In this document: positions 7,862 through 16,599 of the stretch, piece after piece
Numbering within the stretch: position 1 is the stretch's first letter
Layout of the letters: each line of letters opens with the position of its first letter
Source of the DNA: Micromonospora peucetia
Lineage (GTDB): Bacteria; Actinomycetota; Actinomycetes; Mycobacteriales; Micromonosporaceae
Direction of reading: 5' to 3'
DNA: 64,000 nucleotides
Assembly (NCBI RefSeq): GCF_900091625.1
Contig: NZ_FMIC01000002.1
Coordinates: 1,674,001-1,738,000, forward strand
The notes under the pieces: model-generated
Databases searched by the model: none
The model's input: the letters and a program-made list of their open reading frames with translations, nothing else
Told to the model about the DNA's origin: nothing
Position numbers and translations under genes: made by a program

Positions 7862-9973
7862 ATGAGCGACCGTCCCCGGCTGCTTCCGTTGCTGGGCGCC
7901 ACCCGCCACGGCAGCCGCGACGCCATGACCTGTCTCTACCGGTGCGGCAACGCGTGCGACCACCCGGTGCCCAACACCTCCGACAACGCGTACTTCGCAG
8001 ACGTGGTGAACGCGGAGGTGTCCCGGCGTGGCGTGGTCCGGGCCGGCGCGGTCGGCGCGCTGGTCCTCGGCTTCGGCGGCGCGGTGGCCGGTGCCGCCCC
8101 CGCCGGGGCCGCGCCCGCCACCCCCGTGGTCCCCGAGGCCGCCGGCTTCGGCCGGCCCGACGGGGGCGTCGGGAACGGCGCGTTGACCTTCAAGCCGGTC
8201 CCGCCGAACACCCTGGACAGCCTCGTCGTGCCCAACGGGTACGACCACGCCGTCGTCATCCGCTGGGGTGATCCGGTGGTGCCGGGCGCCCCCGAGTTCG
8301 ACGTGCGCGCCCAGACTGCCGCCGCCCAGGCCCGGCAGTTCGGCTACAACAACGACTTCGTCGGGGTGCTGCCGCTGGACGGCCGCCGGCGGGCGCTGCT
8401 CGTGGTCAACCACGAGTACACCAACGAGGACCTGATGTTCCCCGGCTTCACGAGCCAGGACGCGCTGACCGTCGAGCAGCTCCGGATCGCGATGGCCGCG
8501 CACGGCATGTCCGTGGTGGAGCTGGAGCGGGTCGACGGCGCCGGGCAGTGGCGGCCGGTCACCAAGGGCCGGCGGCCGTACAACCGGCGGGTCACCGCGC
8601 TGGCCACGAAGTTCGAGCTGACCGGGCCGGCCGCCGGCTCGGCACACCTGAGGACCGCCGCCGACCCGAAGGGCCGTACGGTCGTCGGCACGCTCAACAA
8701 CTGCGCCGGCGGGGTGACCCCGTGGGGCACGGTGCTCTCCGGCGAGGAGAACTTCAACCAGTACTTCGTCGGCGGCGACGGCGCGCCGGAGGCGGACAAG
8801 CCGAAGCTGGCCCGCTACGGGATCACCACCACGACCCGTCACCCGAGCGGCAGCCGCAAGTGGGAGCGCGCCGACGAGCGGTTCGACCTGGCGAAGCACC
8901 CGAACGAGGCCAACCGGCACGGCTGGATCGTGGAGATCGACCCGTACGACCCGGAGAGCCGCCCACGCAAGCACACCGCGCTGGGCCGGTTCAAGCACGA
9001 GGGCGCGAACGTCATCGTGGCGAAGGGCGGGCAGGTGGTCGCGTACATGGGCGACGACGAGCGGTTCGACTACCTGTACAAGTTCGTCTCCGACAAGAAG
9101 TTCATGAAGGGCAACTCCCGGGTCGCCCGCCGGCACAACCTGACCCTGCTGGAGTCGGGCACCCTCTACGTCGCCAGGCTCGACGAGACCAGCGCCGGCG
9201 AGATCGACGGTTCCGGCAGGCTCCCGTCCGACGGCGCGTTCAACGGCCGGGGCCGGTGGATCAGGCTGGTCGGCGGCAACCGCTCGTACGTCGACGGGAT
9301 GACCGCCGCCGACGTGCTCACCTTCACCCGGCTCGCCGGCGACCGGGTCGGGGCGACCAAGATGGACCGCCCGGAGGACGTCGAGCCGAGCCTGCTCACC
9401 GGCAAGGTGTACGTGGCGCTGACCAACAACACCGACCGGGGCAGGGCCGGCAAGCCGGCCGCCGACGAGGCCAACCCGCGCAACCTCAACAAGCACGGCC
9501 AGGTGCTGGAGCTGGTCGAGGACCGCGGCGACAACGCGGGCGAGGCCTTCGCCTGGTCGCTGCCGATCGTCGCCGGTGACCCGACGGACCCGTCGACCTT
9601 CTTCGCCGGGTACGACAAGACGAAGGTCTCCCCGATCTCCTGCCCGGACAACGTGGCCTTCGACGCCACCGGGAATCTCTGGATCTCCACCGACGGCAAC
9701 GCGCTGGGCAGCAACGACGGCCTGTTCGCCACGGCCGTGGAGGGGCCGGAGCGGGGTCACCTGAAGCAGTTCCTCACCGTGCCGGTGGGCGCGGAGGCCT
9801 GCGGCCCGTTCATCACCGGGGACAACCGCTCGGTCTTCGTGGCGGTGCAGCACCCGGGCGAGCTCAGCGGGGCGTCGGTCGAGCGGCCGGCCTCGAACTG
9901 GCCGGACGGCGACTACGCAAAGCCGGGCGTGGTGGTCACCTGGCGCCTGGACGGCGGCCCGATCGGCAGCTGA
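7862..9973 (+). CDS. PhoX-like DUF839 protein, Tat-exported
   Basis: A 703-residue protein of the PhoX/DUF839 family, alkaline phosphatase-like enzymes that are Tat-exported and, in characterised members, use calcium and iron. A twin-arginine motif S-R55-R56-GVV is followed by a hydrophobic stretch and Ala-rich cleavage region, but only after a 53-residue N-terminal extension with several Cys and His, which is common in actinobacterial members. Family-type segments include LNNCAGGVTPWGTVLSGEEN, HGWIVEIDP and a late SCPDNVAFDATGNLWISTDG. ATG at 7862 follows AGGAGG. It is divergent from the ECF sigma operon. Phosphatase activity is inferred, not shown. Confidence 0.85.
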   Translation: MSDRPRLLPLLGATRHGSRDAMTCLYRCGNACDHPVPNTSDNAYFADVVNAEVSRRGVVRAGAVGALVLGFGGAVAGAAPAGAAPATPVVPEAAGFGRPDGGVGNGALTFKPVPPNTLDSLVVPNGYDHAVVIRWGDPVVPGAPEFDVRAQTAAAQARQFGYNNDFVGVLPLDGRRRALLVVNHEYTNEDLMFPGFTSQDALTVEQLRIAMAAHGMSVVELERVDGAGQWRPVTKGRRPYNRRVTALATKFELTGPAAGSAHLRTAADPKGRTVVGTLNNCAGGVTPWGTVLSGEENFNQYFVGGDGAPEADKPKLARYGITTTTRHPSGSRKWERADERFDLAKHPNEANRHGWIVEIDPYDPESRPRKHTALGRFKHEGANVIVAKGGQVVAYMGDDERFDYLYKFVSDKKFMKGNSRVARRHNLTLLESGTLYVARLDETSAGEIDGSGRLPSDGAFNGRGRWIRLVGGNRSYVDGMTAADVLTFTRLAGDRVGATKMDRPEDVEPSLLTGKVYVALTNNTDRGRAGKPAADEANPRNLNKHGQVLELVEDRGDNAGEAFAWSLPIVAGDPTDPSTFFAGYDKTKVSPISCPDNVAFDATGNLWISTDGNALGSNDGLFATAVEGPERGHLKQFLTVPVGAEACGPFITGDNRSVFVAVQHPGELSGASVERPASNWPDGDYAKPGVVVTWRLDGGPIGS

Positions 9974-10030
9974 CCTCTCCTCGGGCGGGCCGGCGCCGGA
10001 CCGCCACCAACACAACAGGGGCGGTCGGGG

Positions 10031-10819
10031 TCAGCTGTCGGCGGCCAGGCTGTCGGCGATCGCCCGGGCGATCGTGAGCAGCTTCGCCCGGACCGCCCGG
10101 GCGGAGGTCATCATCTCGCCGGCCGGCAGCGCACAGGCCAGCACCACCCGACGCTCCATGTCCTTGTCGGGACTGACCAGCACCGCGGCACAGGCCACGC
10201 CCTGCCGGAACTGCCCCAGCTCCAACTGCATGCCCCGCCGGTCCCCAGCGGCCAGGTCGGCCTCGAACGCCTCGGCGGTGGTCAGGGTGGCGGAGGTGAA
10301 CGGACGCATGCCGTAGTCGCGCAGGTAGCGGAAGCGCTGCTCGGCGGTCAACGTGGCGAGCAGGGCCTTGCCGAGGGCGGTCGCGTGCGCCCCCTCGTCG
10401 AACCCGGGTACCAGGTCCTCCAGGTACGGCGAACGGGGGCCCTCGGTCACGGCCGTGACCGCCACCTGGCCGCCCACGAACCGGCCGAGGTAGTGGCTGT
10501 AGCCGGTGTCCATGGCGGCCCGGCGCAGGCTCTCGCCGACCGCGGGCGGCCCCCGGAACGCCGTCACCAGTTCGCGGTAGCGGTCGGCCACCTCCAGGCC
10601 CACGATGTACGTGCCGTCCTCGCGCCGGATCACGTAGCCCTCGTAGGCGAGGGTGCGGACCAGGTGGTAGGTCGTCGCCACGGTCAGCTCACAGCGCCGG
10701 GCGATCTGCTTGACGGTCAGCCCTTTCGGGGCGCGACCGACCGACTCGAGCACTCGTAGCGCGCGGGACACACTCCGGATGAGGTCCGAAGGTTCCGCCA
10801 AGGGGTCGCGCACAACCAC
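10031..10819 (-). CDS. IclR family transcriptional regulator
   Basis: A 262-residue regulator with an N-terminal winged helix (about 15-75; LTVKQIARRCELTVATTYHLVRTL is the recognition region) and a C-terminal IclR effector domain (ATALGKALLATL is characteristic). The start is probably GTG at 10811-10813 (GGAGG five nt upstream) rather than the outermost GTG at 10819. It is divergent from an MFS gene with about 150 bp between them and probably controls that gene and itself. The interval has the short inverted repeat ACAGGC/GCCTGT. The effector cannot be read from the sequence. Confidence 0.88.
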   Translation of the reverse strand: MVVRDPLAEPSDLIRSVSRALRVLESVGRAPKGLTVKQIARRCELTVATTYHLVRTLAYEGYVIRREDGTYIVGLEVADRYRELVTAFRGPPAVGESLRRAAMDTGYSHYLGRFVGGQVAVTAVTEGPRSPYLEDLVPGFDEGAHATALGKALLATLTAEQRFRYLRDYGMRPFTSATLTTAEAFEADLAAGDRRGMQLELGQFRQGVACAAVLVSPDKDMERRVVLACALPAGEMMTSARAVRAKLLTIARAIADSLAADS

Positions 10820-10967
10820 CTCCGCCGCCGGGGACTTACACCATATGAAAAACAGGCCCGGTGCGAAATGCCTGTTCGGGTGGAGGATGCCAGATCATCA
10901 TGAACGGGATGTGCCGCGACAGGCACGTTCCGTGACGCGATCCCGGCTCGCGTAGGTTTGCCGGACC

Positions 10968-12149
10968 ATGACCGACACCGCGCTACCGCCCGCCCCGGGC
11001 AGCACCGGGCCCCGGCCGGTCCGGGCCGCCACCGGGGCCGTCGCCGTCACCATCGCCTGCGTCCTGCCGGTCTTCCTGCTCGGCGGCCTCGCCGTGCAGA
11101 TCAGCGAGGACCTGGGCTTCTCCCCGGCTGGCCTGGGCCTGGCCGTGTCGGTCTACTTCGGCGTGAGCGCGCTGGCCTCGGTGCCCTCCGGTGTCCTCGC
11201 CGAGCGGCACGGGCCGGCCGTGGTGGCCCGTGCCGGCATCCTGCTCTCCGCCGCCTGTCTGCTGGCGGTGGCGGCGGCTGCCCGCTCGTACCCGGTCCTG
11301 CTCGGGCTGCTCGCGCTCGCCGGCACCGCCAACGCCCTCGGCCAGCTCGCCAGCAACGCCACCCTCGCCCGGCACGTGCCGGCCCGGCGGCAGGGGCTGT
11401 CGTTCGGGGTGAAGCAGGCCGCCATCCCCGTCGCCACCCTGCTGGCCGGGGCGGCGGTGCCGACCGTGGCGCTGACGGCCGGCTGGCGCTGGGCGTTCGT
11501 GGCGGCTGCCGGCGCGGCCCTGGCGGCGCTGCCGGCCGTACCGACGCGGGAGCCGCGCCCCACCCGGACGGCCGCCCCCACCCGTGCCGGCCGCGCCACC
11601 GCGGCCCTGGTGGTGGTCGGGGCCGCCGGGACCTTCGCCGCAGCCGCCGCGAACGCGCTCGGCACCTTCGTGGTCGACTCCTCCGCCGACCGGGGGCTGT
11701 CACCCGGGCTGGCCGGGCTGACCCTGACCCTGGGCAGCGCGGTCTGCGTCGCCGCCCGGGTCTCCGTCGGCTGGCTCGCGGACCGTCGCGCCACCGGGCA
11801 CGTCACCCTCGTCGCCGGCATGCTCGTGGTCGGCGCGGCCGGGCTGGGCCTGCTCGCGGTGGCCGGATCGGTGCCGCTGGTGGCCGGCGTGCTACTCGGC
11901 TTCGGCCTGGGCTGGGCGTGGCCGGGCCTGATGACCTTCGCGGTGGTCCGGCTGCACCCGCAGGCCCCGGCCGCCGCCACCTCGATCACCCAGACCGGGG
12001 TGTACGCGGGCGGCTGCCTCGGCCCGCTCGGCCTCGGCGCGGTGGCCGCGCACGCCGGCTACCCGACGATGTGGATCGTGTCCGCAGGATCGATGCTGCT
12101 GGCCGCCGCCCTGATGCTCACCGGCAGCCGGATGCTCGCCCACCGCTGA
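10968..12149 (+). CDS. MFS transporter
   Basis: A 393-residue major facilitator superfamily permease with about twelve hydrophobic helices. The conserved loop 2-3 motif appears as SVPSGVLAERHGPA (about residues 70-83) and its second-half counterpart as GWLADRRATGHV. Short loops and the cyanate/nitrate-type (CynX/NimT) look suggest a small-solute carrier, but the substrate is not deducible. ATG at 10968. The divergent IclR gene is its probable regulator. A perfect 16-bp palindrome follows the stop. Confidence 0.85.
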   Translation: MTDTALPPAPGSTGPRPVRAATGAVAVTIACVLPVFLLGGLAVQISEDLGFSPAGLGLAVSVYFGVSALASVPSGVLAERHGPAVVARAGILLSAACLLAVAAAARSYPVLLGLLALAGTANALGQLASNATLARHVPARRQGLSFGVKQAAIPVATLLAGAAVPTVALTAGWRWAFVAAAGAALAALPAVPTREPRPTRTAAPTRAGRATAALVVVGAAGTFAAAAANALGTFVVDSSADRGLSPGLAGLTLTLGSAVCVAARVSVGWLADRRATGHVTLVAGMLVVGAAGLGLLAVAGSVPLVAGVLLGFGLGWAWPGLMTFAVVRLHPQAPAAATSITQTGVYAGGCLGPLGLGAVAAHAGYPTMWIVSAGSMLLAAALMLTGSRMLAHR

Positions 12150-12160
12150 GCGGGCCCGAC

Positions 12161-12176
12161 CGGTCGGCGCCGACCG
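12161..12176. terminator. Short palindrome between convergent genes
   Basis: CGGTCGGCGCCGACCG is a perfect 16-bp palindrome 11 nt after the MFS stop and before the convergent polyprenyl synthase stop. It could form a 7-bp hairpin. No T run. Confidence 0.4.
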
Positions 12177-12234
12177 TTACCTCGCGGGACGAGCCAGGCG
12201 GTTCCACCAGGCCGCCGGGCGGCCCGGGTGAGGC

Positions 12235-13320
12235 TCAGCTGGTGCGGTCGGCGATGTAGTCGCAGAGGGATTCGAGGGCGCTGCGGGCCGGGCCCTCGGG
12301 CAGCGGCGTGAGCTGCGCCCGGGCCTCCTCGGCATAGCCGCGGACCGTCTCCCGGGCCCGCTTCAGCGCCGGGCTCTCGCGGAGCAGGCCGAGCGCCTCG
12401 GCGTGCAGGGCGTCGTCGGTCAGCGGGCCGGTCGCCAGGATCTCCCGCAGCCGCACCGAGGCGGCGTCGGCGTCGTCCGAGCCGAGCGCGTAGAGCACCG
12501 GCAGGGTCGGCACGCCCTCGCGCAGGTCGGTGCCGGGTGTCTTGCCCGACTCCGTCGACTCCGAGGCGATGTCGAGCAGGTCGTCGGAGAGCTGGAAGGC
12601 GACGCCGATGGTCTCGCCGTAGCCGGCCAGCGCCTCGATGTGCTCCGGGGAGGCACCGCCGAACATGCCGCCGAAGCGGGCCGAGGTGGCGATCAGCGAG
12701 CCGGTCTTGCCCGCGATCACGTCAAGGTAGTGGGCCACCGGGTCGTCGCCGGGGCGGGGGCCGACGGTCTCGGCGATCTGGCCGTGCACCAGCCGGGCGA
12801 AGGTGCGCGCCTGTAGGCGTACGGCGTCGATGCCCAGGTCGGCGGCGATGTCGGCGGCGCGGGCGAAGAGGTAGTCTCCGACGAGGATGGCGACCGAGTT
12901 GGTCCACCGCGAGTTGGCGCTCTGCGCTCCCCGACGCACGGCGGCCTCGTCCATCACGTCGTCGTGGTAGAGCGTCGCCAGGTGGGTGAGCTCCATCACC
13001 ACCGCAGCCGGTACGACCTGCGCCCTGGTCGGATCGCCGAACTGCGCGCCCAGCGCCACCAGCAGCGGCCGGAACCGCTTGCCGCCGGCCTCCACGAGGT
13101 GCCGGGCGGCCTCCGTGACGAACGGGTCGGCGCTGGCCACGCTCGCCCACAGCTCGGTCTCGACGCCCTCCAACAGGCCCAGCACGGACGCCTCGACGCG
13201 GGGGTCGGCGAGATAGAGGCCGAGCGCGCCGAACTGACTCGTGCTCACCCTGGTCCGACGGCCGCCGGACCCGGGGGCACCTGAACGCTCGCCAGCCGGA
13301 TTCACCACGCCATCAACCAT
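12235..13320 (-). CDS. Long-chain polyprenyl diphosphate synthase
   Basis: Trans-prenyltransferase that extends allylic diphosphates with isopentenyl diphosphate; here most likely for the menaquinone side chain. The 361 residues include a 25-30-residue N-terminal extension of low complexity. The first aspartate-rich motif is D120-D121-V-M-D124 (LYHDDVMDEA), the second D246-D247-L-L-D250 (LSDDLLD). Small residues upstream of the first motif (THLATLY) fit a long-chain product class (hepta- to nonaprenyl). ATG at 13320 has GGAGG 9-10 nt upstream; an internal GTG at codon 25 is possible. It follows nuoN, separated by a strong hairpin. Product length is inference. Confidence 0.88.
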   Translation of the reverse strand: MVDGVVNPAGERSGAPGSGGRRTRVSTSQFGALGLYLADPRVEASVLGLLEGVETELWASVASADPFVTEAARHLVEAGGKRFRPLLVALGAQFGDPTRAQVVPAAVVMELTHLATLYHDDVMDEAAVRRGAQSANSRWTNSVAILVGDYLFARAADIAADLGIDAVRLQARTFARLVHGQIAETVGPRPGDDPVAHYLDVIAGKTGSLIATSARFGGMFGGASPEHIEALAGYGETIGVAFQLSDDLLDIASESTESGKTPGTDLREGVPTLPVLYALGSDDADAASVRLREILATGPLTDDALHAEALGLLRESPALKRARETVRGYAEEARAQLTPLPEGPARSALESLCDYIADRTS

Positions 13321-13358
13321 GCCACACCCCTCCGACCTGCCCGGGACGGGGGATACGG

Positions 13359-13396
13359 CCCGAGGGCCGGCACGCCGTGGCGTACCGGCCCTCGGG
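13359..13396 (-). terminator. Terminator of the nuo operon
   Basis: CCCGAGGGCCGG (13359-13370) and CCGGCCCTCGGG (13385-13396): a perfect 12-bp stem with a 14-nt loop, 14 nt past the nuoN stop. Confidence 0.75.
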
Positions 13397-13410
13397 GGCC
13401 CGCGCGTCGG

Positions 13411-14964
13411 TCATCTGACAAATTCGGCGGCGCCTGTGGCCAGGTCGAGCAGCGGCGCGGGGGCGATACCGAGGATCAGCGTGGCGAGCACGCCGATCAT
13501 CAGCGCGGCCGAGGTCAGCCCGCCGGGCACCGCGACGGTCGGCGTCGACTCGCTCGGCTCGGAGAGCCACATCATCACCACGACCCGCAGGTACGGGAAG
13601 GCCAGCACCATGCTGGTCAGCACGCCGGCGATCACCAACCACGCGTGCCCGCCGTCGAGCGCCGGGGCGAAGACCGCGAACTTGCTGGTGAAGCCGCTGG
13701 TCAGCGGGATACCGGCGAAGGCCAGCAGGATGAAGGTGAAGATCCCGGCGTAGAACGGCGAGCGCCGCCCCAGCCCGGCCCACCGGGACAGGTGGGTGGC
13801 CTCCCCGTCGGCGTCCCGCACCAGGGTCACCACGGCGAACGCGGCGAGCACCGAGAAGCCGTACGCGACCAGGTAGAACATCGTGCCGGAGATGCCACCG
13901 GCCCCCGGGGCCAGCACGCCGACCAGCAGGTAGCCGGCGTTGGCGATCGAGGAGTAGGCCAGCAGCCGCTTGATGTCGGTCTGGGTGACCGCCAGCACCG
14001 CGCCGACCAGCATGGTCAGCACCGCCACCACGCCGAGCACCGGGGTGAAGTCCCACCGGGCCCCGTCGAAGGCGACGTGGAATACCCGCAGCAGGGCGCC
14101 GAACGCGGCGACCTTCGTGCAGGCGGCCATGAGGCCGGTGACCGGGGTCGGCGCGCCCTGGTAGACGTCCGGCGTCCAGACGTGGAAGGGGGCGGCAGCC
14201 GCCTTGAAGAGCAGGCCGATGGCGATCAGCGCCATGCCGGCGAAGAGCAGCACCGGGCTGGCCGGGGAGTTCGCGACGGCGGCGTCGATGGTGGCGAAGT
14301 CGACGCCCGCCGGCCGGCCGGGGATGCCCGCCGTGAAGCCGTAGATCAGGGCCACGCCGAACAGGAAGAAGGCCGAGGCGTACGCGCCGAGCATGAAGTA
14401 CTTCAGCGCGGCCTCCTGGCTCAGCAGCCGCCGGCGGCGGGCCAGCGCGCAGAGCAGGTACAGCGGCAGCGAGAAGACCTCGAGCGCGATGAACATGGTC
14501 AGCAGGTCGTTCGCCGCCACGAAGATCAGCATGCCGCCGATCGCGAACGTGGTCAGCGGGTAGACCTCGGTGAGGCCGTTCTTGCCCTCGGCCTGCCGCC
14601 GGTCGTCGGCCGACTCGGCGGTCACCGCGGCCTGGGCGACGAACGCCCCGCCCCGCTCCACCGAGCGCTCACCGATGAGCAGCAGCGCCATCGCGGCGAG
14701 GACCAGGATCGCGCCCTGGAGGAAGAGCGTCGGCCCGTCCACCGCGATCGCCCCACCGATGGTGATCTTCCGTACGTCGGCGGACAGCACCACCATGGTC
14801 AGCGCGGCGAGCACCGCCAGCAGGGCCATCGACAGCTGGACCGCATGCCGGAGCCGGCGGGGCACGAACGCCTCGACCAGCACGCCGAGCAACGCGGCGC
14901 CCAGCATGATCAGGGTTGGCGCGAGTGCCGCGTAGTCGATCGACGGCAGTTTCAGCTCGGTCAC
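13411..14964 (-). CDS. nuoN: NADH-quinone oxidoreductase subunit N
   Basis: Antiporter-like proton-pumping membrane subunit of complex I, 517 residues, about fourteen helices. Family motifs include NDLLTMFIALEVFSLPLYLL with the helix-5 Glu, the KYFMLGAYASAFFLFG segment with its conserved Lys, and FKAAAAPFHVWTPDVYQGAPTPVTG. GTG start at 14962-14964, with the Shine-Dalgarno supplied by a short repeat that also contains the nuoM stop. It is the last gene of the nuo operon. Confidence 0.95.
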   Translation of the reverse strand: MTELKLPSIDYAALAPTLIMLGAALLGVLVEAFVPRRLRHAVQLSMALLAVLAALTMVVLSADVRKITIGGAIAVDGPTLFLQGAILVLAAMALLLIGERSVERGGAFVAQAAVTAESADDRRQAEGKNGLTEVYPLTTFAIGGMLIFVAANDLLTMFIALEVFSLPLYLLCALARRRRLLSQEAALKYFMLGAYASAFFLFGVALIYGFTAGIPGRPAGVDFATIDAAVANSPASPVLLFAGMALIAIGLLFKAAAAPFHVWTPDVYQGAPTPVTGLMAACTKVAAFGALLRVFHVAFDGARWDFTPVLGVVAVLTMLVGAVLAVTQTDIKRLLAYSSIANAGYLLVGVLAPGAGGISGTMFYLVAYGFSVLAAFAVVTLVRDADGEATHLSRWAGLGRRSPFYAGIFTFILLAFAGIPLTSGFTSKFAVFAPALDGGHAWLVIAGVLTSMVLAFPYLRVVVMMWLSEPSESTPTVAVPGGLTSAALMIGVLATLILGIAPAPLLDLATGAAEFVR

Positions 14965-14998
14965 TGGGCCGGCCTTTCGTTCACGACTGCGGGGCTCA
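14965..14998 (-). repeat. Stop-to-start repeat at nuoM/nuoN (short form)
   Basis: On the coding strand the junction reads TGA (nuoM stop), then GCCCCGCAGTCGTGAACG, then AAAGGCCGGCCCA and GTGA (nuoN start). The block GAGCCCCGCAGTCG(C/T)GAACG is shared with the junctions nuoJ/nuoK, nuoB/nuoC and paaC/paaD. This copy lacks the GCGCGAGGAG part found in the others. Confidence 0.8.
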
Positions 14999-16531
14999 CT
15001 TGGCCGCCTCCTGGACTGTGCCGCCCGAGGTCGGGGCGGGGTCGGTCCTGCCGACGTCCTGCATGGTCGCCTGCACGGCCGGGTTGATCACGTCGATGAC
15101 CGGCTTCGGGTAGAAGCCGAACAGCACGATCAGCGCGATCAGCGGGGCGACCACGAACTTCTCGCGCAGGTTCAGGTCACGCCGCATGCCGTCGATCTGG
15201 GTCAACGCCGGGTTGAGCGTGCCCTGGGTGGTGCGCTGCACCATCCACAGCACGTACGCGGCCGCCAGGATGATGCCGAGCGTCGCGATCACGGCGACCG
15301 GCTTGTTCACCGTGAACGTGCCGATCAGCACCAGGAACTCGGAGACGAACGGCGCGGTGCCGGGCAGCGCGAGCGAGGCCAGACCGGCGAAGAAGAGCAC
15401 CCCGGCCAGGAGCGGCACCAGCTTGCCGGCGCCGCCGAAGTCGCTGATCAGCGCCGAGCCGCGCCGGGTGATGAGCATGCCCACCACCAGGAAGAGCAGG
15501 CCGGTGGCGAGCCCGTGGTTGACCATGTAGAGCACCGCGCCGGTGCCGGCCTGGGTGGTGAAGGCGAAGATGCCCACCCCGATGAAACCGAAGTGCGCGA
15601 TCGAGGTGTACGACACCAGCCGCTTCAGGTCGTTCTGGCCGACCGCCAGCAGCGCGGCGTAGATGATGCCGATCACGCCCAGCGCCAGCGCCCACGGGGC
15701 GAACCACTTGGCCGCGTCCGGGAACAGCGGCAGGCAGTAGCGCAGGATGCCGAAGGTGCCGACCTTGTCGAGCACGCCGACCAGCAGCGCCGCCGCGCCC
15801 GCCGGAGCCGCACCACCGGCGTCCGGCAGCCAGGTGTGGAACGGGAAGAACGGCGCCTTGATGGCGAACGCGAGGAAGAAGCCGAGGAACAGCCAGCGCT
15901 CCGTGCCGTTGGAGATGTCCACCTGGGACAGCGCCTGCCAGTCGAAGGTCTTTCCGCCGACCACCCACAGGCCGATCACCGCGGCGAGCATGAACAGGCC
16001 GCCGACCAGCGAGTAGAGGAAGAACTTCACCGCCGCGTACTGCCGCTGGTGGCCGCCGTAGCTGCCGATGAGGAAGTACATCGGCACCAGCATGACCTCG
16101 AAGAACACGTAGAACAGGAAGACGTCGGCGGCGGCGAAGACGCCGATCATCGTGCACTCGAGGACGAGCAGCAGGGCGAAGTAGACGGGCACCGAACGCT
16201 TGGACGACTCGGCGTCGTGCCAGGACGCCAGGATCACCAGCGGCACGAGCACCGCGATCAGCATCAGCATCACCAGCGCGATGCCGTCGGCGGCGAAGGT
16301 GAAGCTGACGCCCCAGTTCGGGATCCACGCGTAGGACTCGCGGAACTGGAAGCGGTCACCGCCGACCTTGAAGGTCACCCACATGACCACCGACAGCACC
16401 AGCACCAGCAGCGACCAACCGAGCGCCACCTGCTTGGCCAGCTCCGGCCGGCTGCGCGGCAGGAAGGCCACCACCAGGGCACCGACCAGCGGTGCCACGG
16501 TGAGCACCGAGAGGAACGGGAAGTCGGACAT
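14996..16531 (-). CDS. nuoM: NADH-quinone oxidoreductase subunit M
   Basis: Antiporter-like membrane subunit of complex I, 511 residues, about fourteen helices. FYVFFEVMLVPMYFLIG carries the essential helix-5 Glu; FAIKAPFFPFHTWLPDA and KRLVSYTSIAHFGFIGVG are hallmark stretches. ATG at 16529-16531 overlaps the TAA of a 22-codon ORF (TAATG) whose end contains GGAGGTAAGG, so translation may be coupled to that ORF. Its stop falls in the repeat that precedes nuoN. Confidence 0.95.
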   Translation of the reverse strand: MSDFPFLSVLTVAPLVGALVVAFLPRSRPELAKQVALGWSLLVLVLSVVMWVTFKVGGDRFQFRESYAWIPNWGVSFTFAADGIALVMLMLIAVLVPLVILASWHDAESSKRSVPVYFALLLVLECTMIGVFAAADVFLFYVFFEVMLVPMYFLIGSYGGHQRQYAAVKFFLYSLVGGLFMLAAVIGLWVVGGKTFDWQALSQVDISNGTERWLFLGFFLAFAIKAPFFPFHTWLPDAGGAAPAGAAALLVGVLDKVGTFGILRYCLPLFPDAAKWFAPWALALGVIGIIYAALLAVGQNDLKRLVSYTSIAHFGFIGVGIFAFTTQAGTGAVLYMVNHGLATGLLFLVVGMLITRRGSALISDFGGAGKLVPLLAGVLFFAGLASLALPGTAPFVSEFLVLIGTFTVNKPVAVIATLGIILAAAYVLWMVQRTTQGTLNPALTQIDGMRRDLNLREKFVVAPLIALIVLFGFYPKPVIDVINPAVQATMQDVGRTDPAPTSGGTVQEAAK

Positions 16532-16599
16532 TATGCGGCCTTACCTCCGTCGTCACTGCGCGGTCCGCCGGTGACGGCCGCCTGGAACAGGTCGATCAC
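16531..16599 (-). CDS. 22-codon ORF bridging nuoL and nuoM (candidate small protein or coupling leader)
   Basis: Starts with GTG at 16597-16599, overlapping the nuoL stop as GTGA, and ends with TAA at 16531-16533, overlapping the nuoM ATG as TAATG. The predicted peptide begins (M)IDLFQAAVTGG and ends DDGGKAA; no known family. It fills exactly the 64 nt between two genes, and both overlaps are of the coupled type used elsewhere in this operon. It may carry ribosomes from nuoL to nuoM, or be chance or decayed coding. There is no independent evidence of translation. Confidence 0.4.
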   Translation of the reverse strand: MIDLFQAAVTGGPRSDDGGKAA

